Assembly: GCF_042186555.1 (NCBI RefSeq)
Contig: NC_133333.1
Location: 217,489,022-217,553,021, forward strand
Origin: Aquarana catesbeiana
Lineage: Eukaryota > Chordata > Amphibia > Anura > Ranidae
DNA: 64,000 nt
Reading direction: 5' to 3'
Positions 58,484 to 64,000 of this stretch are shown here, in pieces. Each line of letters starts with the position of its first letter. Position 1 is the stretch's first letter. Made by a program: the position numbers and the translations under genes. The notes beneath the pieces were generated by a model, which saw only the letters and a list, made by a program, of their open reading frames with translations, was not told where the DNA came from and did not search any database.

Positions 58484-59309
58484 ATGGGCGGGGGTACAAG
58501 AACTAAGGCTGGCCGTACACAGTGTGAATTTCTTTCTTGTAACCACAGGTTGCAGGAAATAAATTTGCATGATTCCCCCATTTTTTTTTTTTTTAATTCA
58601 GTGCAGGGTTCCCCTTAATTTCCATACCAGACCTGAAGGGCCTGGTATGGATTTTGGGGGGACCCCCACGCAATTTTTTTTTTGGTTCGGGGTTCCTCTT
58701 ATTATTCATACCAGACCCAAAGAGCCTGGAAATGGACTGGGGGGAACCCCATGCCGTTTTTTCCAGTGAGTTTTATCTATATTGCCGAGACCCGACAATT
58801 CATTACAGCCTCGATCAGTTTTAAATGACAATTTTTCCTTCAGAAATTTCATTTTGCTGCGGTACTGTTCTAAACACGGGAAAAATGTGCAACTTTTAAC
58901 AGTTACGTTTTTATTCATCTCCAAAGGAGAAAAGTTTCAGTACAAAGATAAAAAAGAAGTACATTCACAAATATATATATAAATGTACATATTCCTATAC
59001 ATAGAAATATAAAAGGGCACAATAAGAGAGGATTACATAAAAGAGGCAAAGAAGAACCATCTCCAGAAGGAAGGTGACAATCTAGGTTAAATAGTCTCAA
59101 GTATTACATCAAAAAGGCAAGGCACATCAGCTCACATCTTAGTTGCAGGTATTCATATCACTGCAAAGTTGTATTTTAGGAGCAATACCTCCTCCCCAAA
59201 GCAAAAAAAAAAAAAGGGGGGGGGGTATATTTTAGTGGTAATTTTAAGTGTATTCTAGTGGTGTATAAGTTCAGCGAGTTCTCCCGGGGGGATCCGCATC
59301 AGTGGCCAT

Positions 59310-62300
59310 TCACTTAGAAACCCATGGACCCCAAATTTTTTCAAACTTTTTGGGACATCTCCGGCTCATAAATGTGAGCTTATATAGAGGGAGGGTCTTA
59401 TCGATGAGTGTTTTCCACTGTCCCACTGTTGGGGGGTCTGTCTGTTTCCATTTAAATAAAATGGTTTTCCTTGCATAGAATAGAGCGTAGAAAACGAATA
59501 GCCTCTTATGGGTGTTTGCGATAAGGGTATCACAGATCCCCAGGAGAAGGACCCGGGGATCCAGTGTAAGTGTCAGGTTCCCAATTAAATTGATATACTA
59601 CACCACCTCCCTCCAGAACTGTTGAAGAAGGGGGCACGACCACACCACATGTAAGAAAGTACCTATATCCGTATTGCATTTTGGGCACCTATCAGAGTGA
59701 GAGGGATATATTTTAGCAAGCCGTTGGGGTGTGTAGTATGCCTGGTGAAGGAATTTTAACTGGATGTACCTGTCCCTGGCGGATATCATCAAAGGAATAT
59801 ATTGTTGGACTCCCTCTTCCCAATCGTCATCCGTCAGGGAGGGCACAGCCAGCTTCCATTTGTTAAATAGCCTAGTCCCCTGGTTATCAGTTCCCAGGGA
59901 CACCCGGAGATACAAAGAGGAAAGGACACGGTCCACATGCTTGGAAATGAGGAAGCGCTCCACCATATGTGATTGTAGTTGAATTTCTGAAGGGAATTGA
60001 GCCTGAATTGCGTGTCTCAGTTGCAAATAGCGGAAAAACATTTTAGTAGGGAGTCGGAAGGTATTACGCAATTCGTCAAATGTAAGGAGTTTACCCTCTG
60101 GCATAATATGCTGTAAGATTTTAATTTCATATTTAGCCCAGACTGCTGGGTCTGGGATCATTAACAGATGTGGTAGTTTAGGGTTACCCCAGAGTGGTGT
60201 ATAGGGTGAATAAGTTTGTGGTGGGTTGAGCTTAGCTGTCAGCTGTTCCCAAATTTTGGCGGTCGTGCGCATGGGGATGGTCATATTGTCTTGTGCTTTT
60301 GGACCCCTGAATACCAGGTTGCTCAATGCTGAATACGACCCCAATATGGCTGCTTCTAAATTAACCGCTGGGTTATGTCGTGACTGAACAAACCACCAGC
60401 GCACCGTCACCAGCACCGCTGCCCAATAATATTTCCTGAAGCACGGCAATGCCAGCCCACCCGCAGATAGGGGAAGCTGCAGGCCTGTTTTGGCAACCCT
60501 GGGGGTCTGTCCCGCCCAAATGAAATTAGTAATCACCCGATCTAGTTGCTTAAAAAATGATTCAGGGATAGGTACTGGAGTGTTTCTAAATACATACAGG
60601 AATTTGGGGAGGAATATCATTTTGAGGAGGTTTATCCTACCCACCGGTGTCAGGGGAAGGGACTTCCATGTTAAGCAGCGTCTTATTAGTTGCTGTAGAA
60701 TGGGGTATACATTATCTGTCAGATAACAAGAGAGATCCCTTTGTATTTCAATGCCCAGATACCGAAACTTAGTGACTGTTTGCAGGGGTATATGGTGGGG
60801 AGGGAGTAGGGGCGGTTTGGAGATCCGGAAAAGCATGGATTTGTTCCAGTTTATGCGTATACCTGAGAAGGAGCCAAACAAGTCTATGATCCTTAGGGTC
60901 TCCTCGAGGGAGTGGGAGGCATCTGGGAGATAAAGAAGAGCTTCATCCGCATAGAGGGAGATCTGTTCCCGTAGAGGGCCCACCTCCATCCCCCCTGCAG
61001 CCACGGAGGACCTAATAAGGATAGCCAGAGGTTCAACAGCTAGGGCGAACAAACCCGGGGATAACGGACATCCTTGTCTAGTACCCCTTTGTAGTTTGAA
61101 GGGGGGTGAGAGGGACCCATTGGTTTTATCCAAGAGATAAACCTAGGCCCAATATTAAATTTTCCCAAGACATGCCAAAGATATTCCCATTCGACCGAGT
61201 CGAACGCCTTTTCGGCGTCTAGGGAGGCCACTACTCCGGGGGTACCTCTGGCAAGGGCATGGGATATATTTGTATACAATCGTCGCAAATTGATGTCTGT
61301 TCCCTTACCTGGCATGAAACCCGTCTGGTCTCCATGAACCAGAGAAAAGATAACAGTATTAAGCCGATTCGCTAGAATTTTTGTGATGATCTTAGCGTCG
61401 ACGTTTAATAGCGAAATAGGCCGGTATGACTCACATAGCTCGGGGTCCTTACGGGGCTTAGGTATTACAACAATCACCGCCTCTGACATTGATGGAGGAT
61501 GGCTTTGACCCTCCAGCATAGACAGAAGAAGTTCATGAAACTGAGGGGCCAATGACTCACTATTAGTTTTATAAAACTCGGCCGGTAAACCGTCTGGGCC
61601 TGGGGACTTTGCAGATTGCAGTGAAGAGATTGCCGTCTGCACTTCTTTAAGGGTAATGGGTGCATCTAATTTAGTTTTATTTTCCTCCGAGAGGACTGGG
61701 AACTCTATTTGACCTAGAAAGTGTTGCAAGGTATCTAGGGTGTAGTCAGTTTTGGATGTATATAAGTGTTCATAAAATTGTGCGAATCTGGCATTGATTT
61801 TAGCGGGATCTGCCAAGAGGTTCCCCATGTCATCTTTAATGTTGGCAATGTGTGCTATGGTGGAGCGCTCCTTGGCCAGCCACGCCAGCAGCCTCCCCGA
61901 TCTCTCACCTTGTTTGAATATTCTCTGGGACTGTGAGAGCAGTAGCTTGCAGGTCGCAGTTGCTCGCAACAACGCAATCTCACGGTGGAGAGCTTGAAGT
62001 GTGGTATAAGTTCCCGTGTCTTTGTTAGTCACATAGCTGGATTCCAAACTCTGAGCCCGTCCCTCAGCCTCCTCCAATGCGAGCCTATTGAGTTTCCTAA
62101 CTTTATTTATGACCATGCGGTACTGACCTCGTGTATATGCCTTAAAGGCATCCAACACCATTGCAGGGGAGGCCGTTGCTTTATTTTGTAACCAAAATGT
62201 ATTCATCTCTCCCTCTATCTCAGGGGCAACACCCTCATCCGTTATCCAAAAACCCGAGACCCGCCATAGGCCGGAGCCCGTTGGCGAGTCCGTGTTTAGT

Positions 62301-63010
62301 TGTAGTAGGAGGGGAGCGTGGTCAGAAATGCCACGCGGCAGAATCTTAACCTCCTGGACACGGGAGAGAATGGGTCCCCCAGCATAGAACAGATCTATTC
62401 TTGAGAAGGAGGCATACGTGGCAGAGTGACAAGTATATTGCCTATCCCTGGGGTGACGCCATCTCCAGACATCACTAAGACCATATCCCTCCGCCCATCT
62501 CTTCAGTGGGGAGTCAGAAGCTCCATCGTCACCCAGCCTATCCATACTGGGGTCCGGTGGCATATTAAAGTCTCCAGCCAGAAGAATGGCTGCAGCCGGG
62601 TATTGAGCTAATATAGGGGTCAGTTTATGTAAAATCGCCATGGAGGCTGGGGGTGGAATATATAAGCCCACTATTACCATCTCAATCCTGTCGCACATGG
62701 CATGGACGACTACATACTTCCCCTCGGGATCTAGGTGGAGATCAAGCAGTGTAAAGGGCAGTGATTTATGGATCAGGACGCTGACTCCTCTAGAATAGGT
62801 AGAGTATGTAGAATGATAATATGAACCCACCCAGGGCTTTTTTAGAGCCAGCGTCCTGCTCCCCGTTAAGTGAGTCTCCTGCAAAATGCAGATATTGGGG
62901 TTGTATTTTTTTACGTAAGTAAAAACCAAGGAGCGTTTTATCTTAGAATTTAGGCCCCGTACATTCCAGGACATAACATTAAGGAGATTCATTCTGGTGC
63001 CCTGATACAT
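59310..63010 (-). pseudogene. L1-like ORF2: endonuclease and reverse transcriptase, broken
   Basis: From 63010, residues 1-656 hold an APE-type endonuclease with SWNVRGLNS (about 14-22), QETH (44-47), GDFN (146-149) and SDH (229-231). The reverse transcriptase follows, with PKPRKDPELCESYRPISLLN, GFMPGKGTD and SLDAEKAFDSVEW. A frameshift or small deletion at 61040-61133 breaks the frame; it resumes with RQGCPLSPGLFALAVEPLA and motif C written YADE (60942-60953) instead of YADD. The zinc-knuckle-like CPKCNTDIGTFLHVVWSC is near 59650. A TAG at 59598-59600 interrupts, but the frame stays open for 95 more codons to TGA at 59310-59312. Together these lesions leave the copy inactive. Confidence 0.9.
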
Positions 63011-63737
63011 GTGCCACAGGATTGGTACAGCATACGCTCCATACAGAGCTTACATGATAACATAATACTCTTAGTGAGATACACATTAGTGATAATACAG
63101 TGAGCCGAATAACCCTCCCTCTCTAGTATTAGCAGATTAACACTGCATGTCTTGCCTTGAGTAGAGCACTGATTGTACAATCTGGAGCAGATAAATGCCA
63201 AATGTATAACAAGTAAAAGTAAAATAACATAACGTAAAACTAATCTGGGGTGAGAACCCCAGCACCAACCTTTCCCACCCTCCCCGCACCACCCCCCAAA
63301 CTTCGGGATGCTCGTTCCCCAAAACTAATTGTGGCAACTGCCCATGGGGCTCGTGAACAGTGAGCCATCGGAGCGACTTAGTCTGTGTTCATAAAGAGCA
63401 GCCAACAAGACCCAAAATTCCCGGATAAACGATCCCAGCATATTAAACTGTCTCCCAAAAGTCTGGGGGTACTATTCTTAAACTGAAACACGTTGCGAAC
63501 AGAAGATTCCGGTCCCCTCACCATATATTTAAGCACGATCACAAACAATTCTTCATCTCTTTTTGCGTAAATGTTCTATAACTAGTAGACATATATACTC
63601 ACAGAACCGGATCTTAAGAAGAATATAAAAGTGACTTATTCTTAAAGGGTTCGGGCTTGTAGTGAAGTCAGCAGATGAAGGTGATCTTTGTTGCAGTAAA
63701 ACTTATGTTATAAGGGGATTTAGTAAGAGCGATCGGA

Positions 63738-64000
63738 TCAGCCTCGTGGTACTGTTTCAAGCCACCTGGATGCTTCTTCTGGAAATGTAAAAAACCGCAC
63801 TGACTCTCCATCCTGCACTCTCAGACGGGCGGGAAATAGCATACTATATTTGATCTTGCGATTGCGGAGATCCAATTTGATCTGATCGAACGATCTTCTT
63901 GACTTTTGTGTATCGATGGAGAAATCTGGGAAGATCATGAGTCTCGCTCCCTCATGGCGAAGCACCTCGATCTTTCTCGCCTCCCGCCAAACCAGATCTC
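63738..64000 (-). CDS. L1-like ORF1, C-terminal end (runs off the window)
   Basis: The minus-strand frame is open from the window edge to 63738. It encodes VWREARKIEVLRHEGARLMI, FPDFS, QIKLDLRNRKIKYSMLFPAR and FFTFPEEASRWLE. This matches the C-terminal domain of L1 ORF1 RNA-binding proteins (REARK, MIFPD, KYSLLYPARLR wording). The start lies beyond 64000, so its integrity cannot be judged. Confidence 0.82.
   Translation of the reverse strand, partial: DLVWREARKIEVLRHEGARLMIFPDFSIDTQKSRRSFDQIKLDLRNRKIKYSMLFPARLRVQDGESVRFFTFPEEASRWLETVPRG

Larger units (their letters stand above)
56943..60002. repeat. 1.5-kb tandem duplication across the 3' end of an L1-like LINE
   Basis: Unit 1 (56943-58483) and unit 2 (58486-60002) both start gggcgggggtacaagaacta and end gaagggaattgagc. 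They differ at few positions apart from an A/G homopolymer (about 57662-57708 against 59203-59225). Each holds a hAT-related module, the LINE 3' UTR and the C-terminal part of ORF2. Unit 2 continues into the rest of the LINE, so unit 1 is the extra copy. Confidence 0.92.
58906..64000 (-). mobile_element. L1-like LINE, continues past the window
   Basis: Minus-strand non-LTR retrotransposon. The 3' end is at about 58906, with AATAAA on the minus strand in gatgaataaaaacg. ORF2 spans 59310-63010, ORF1 ends at 63738 and runs off the window. The region between ORF1 and ORF2 (63011-63737) has no clear frame. Placement in L1 or the amphibian L1/Tx1 branch is inferred from motifs. Confidence 0.85.

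Noticed and set aside
22380..64000. Search for a second ADAMTS gene (such as the adamts15 neighbour known in other vertebrates)
   Set aside because: No cysteine-rich, TSP1 or metalloprotease exon was recognised on either strand; the neighbour may lie beyond the window.

Overview
The window looks like a stretch of a large, repeat-rich frog genome, most likely a true frog (Ranidae). Two things point there. First, three exons of a vertebrate metalloprotease gene are present with proper splice sites and matching phases. Second, everything else is dense in DNA transposons and MITEs of types I associate with ranid genomes: hAT, Tc1/mariner, piggyBac and 'TTAAAG...CTTTAA' MITEs, plus L2-like and L1-like LINEs. 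The species cannot be fixed from the sequence alone. No RNA gene, CRISPR array or prokaryotic feature was seen.

The only host gene is the 3' end of an ADAMTS gene on the + strand, best matched to ADAMTS8. Its exons are 202-374 (cysteine-rich domain), 7554-7729 (end of the cysteine-rich domain and start of the spacer) and 21644-22379 (spacer plus two thrombospondin type-1 repeats and the stop). Introns of about 7.2 kb and 13.9 kb are filled with repeats. A possible poly(A) signal lies at 22466-22471. From there to 64000 no host exon was recognised.

The mobile elements can often be bounded to the base, because target-site duplications (TSDs) survive. hAT-type elements with 8-bp TSDs lie at 2386-2712, 3479-4559, 10863-11010, 12075-19665, 20588-21277, 25196-25931, 34273-34406, 34710-35215, 37439-45230 and 48518-52561. 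In three of these, one or two positions of the TSD differ. Several are nested. The 12075-19665 hAT carries a 6.2-kb piggyBac derivative at a TTAA site, itself built of 393-bp and 360-bp tandem repeats and keeping only the cysteine-rich C-terminus of a transposase. A Tc1 element (37048-46470) is split by a 7.8-kb hAT with a recognisable but broken transposase. A Tc1-derived fold-back element (31677-33824) contains two further MITEs. A non-autonomous relative of the 7.8-kb hAT (48518-52561) sits inside an LTR-like repeat.

The right-hand 7 kb is the 3' part of an L1-like LINE on the minus strand. It has the end of ORF1, and an ORF2 with endonuclease and reverse transcriptase broken by a frameshift, an in-frame TAG and a YADE active site. 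Its 3' end is tandemly duplicated as two nearly identical units of about 1.5 kb.

Taken together, the window is mostly a record of successive transposon insertions around the tail of one host gene. The most unusual material is the set of composite, tandem-repeat-bearing non-autonomous elements.
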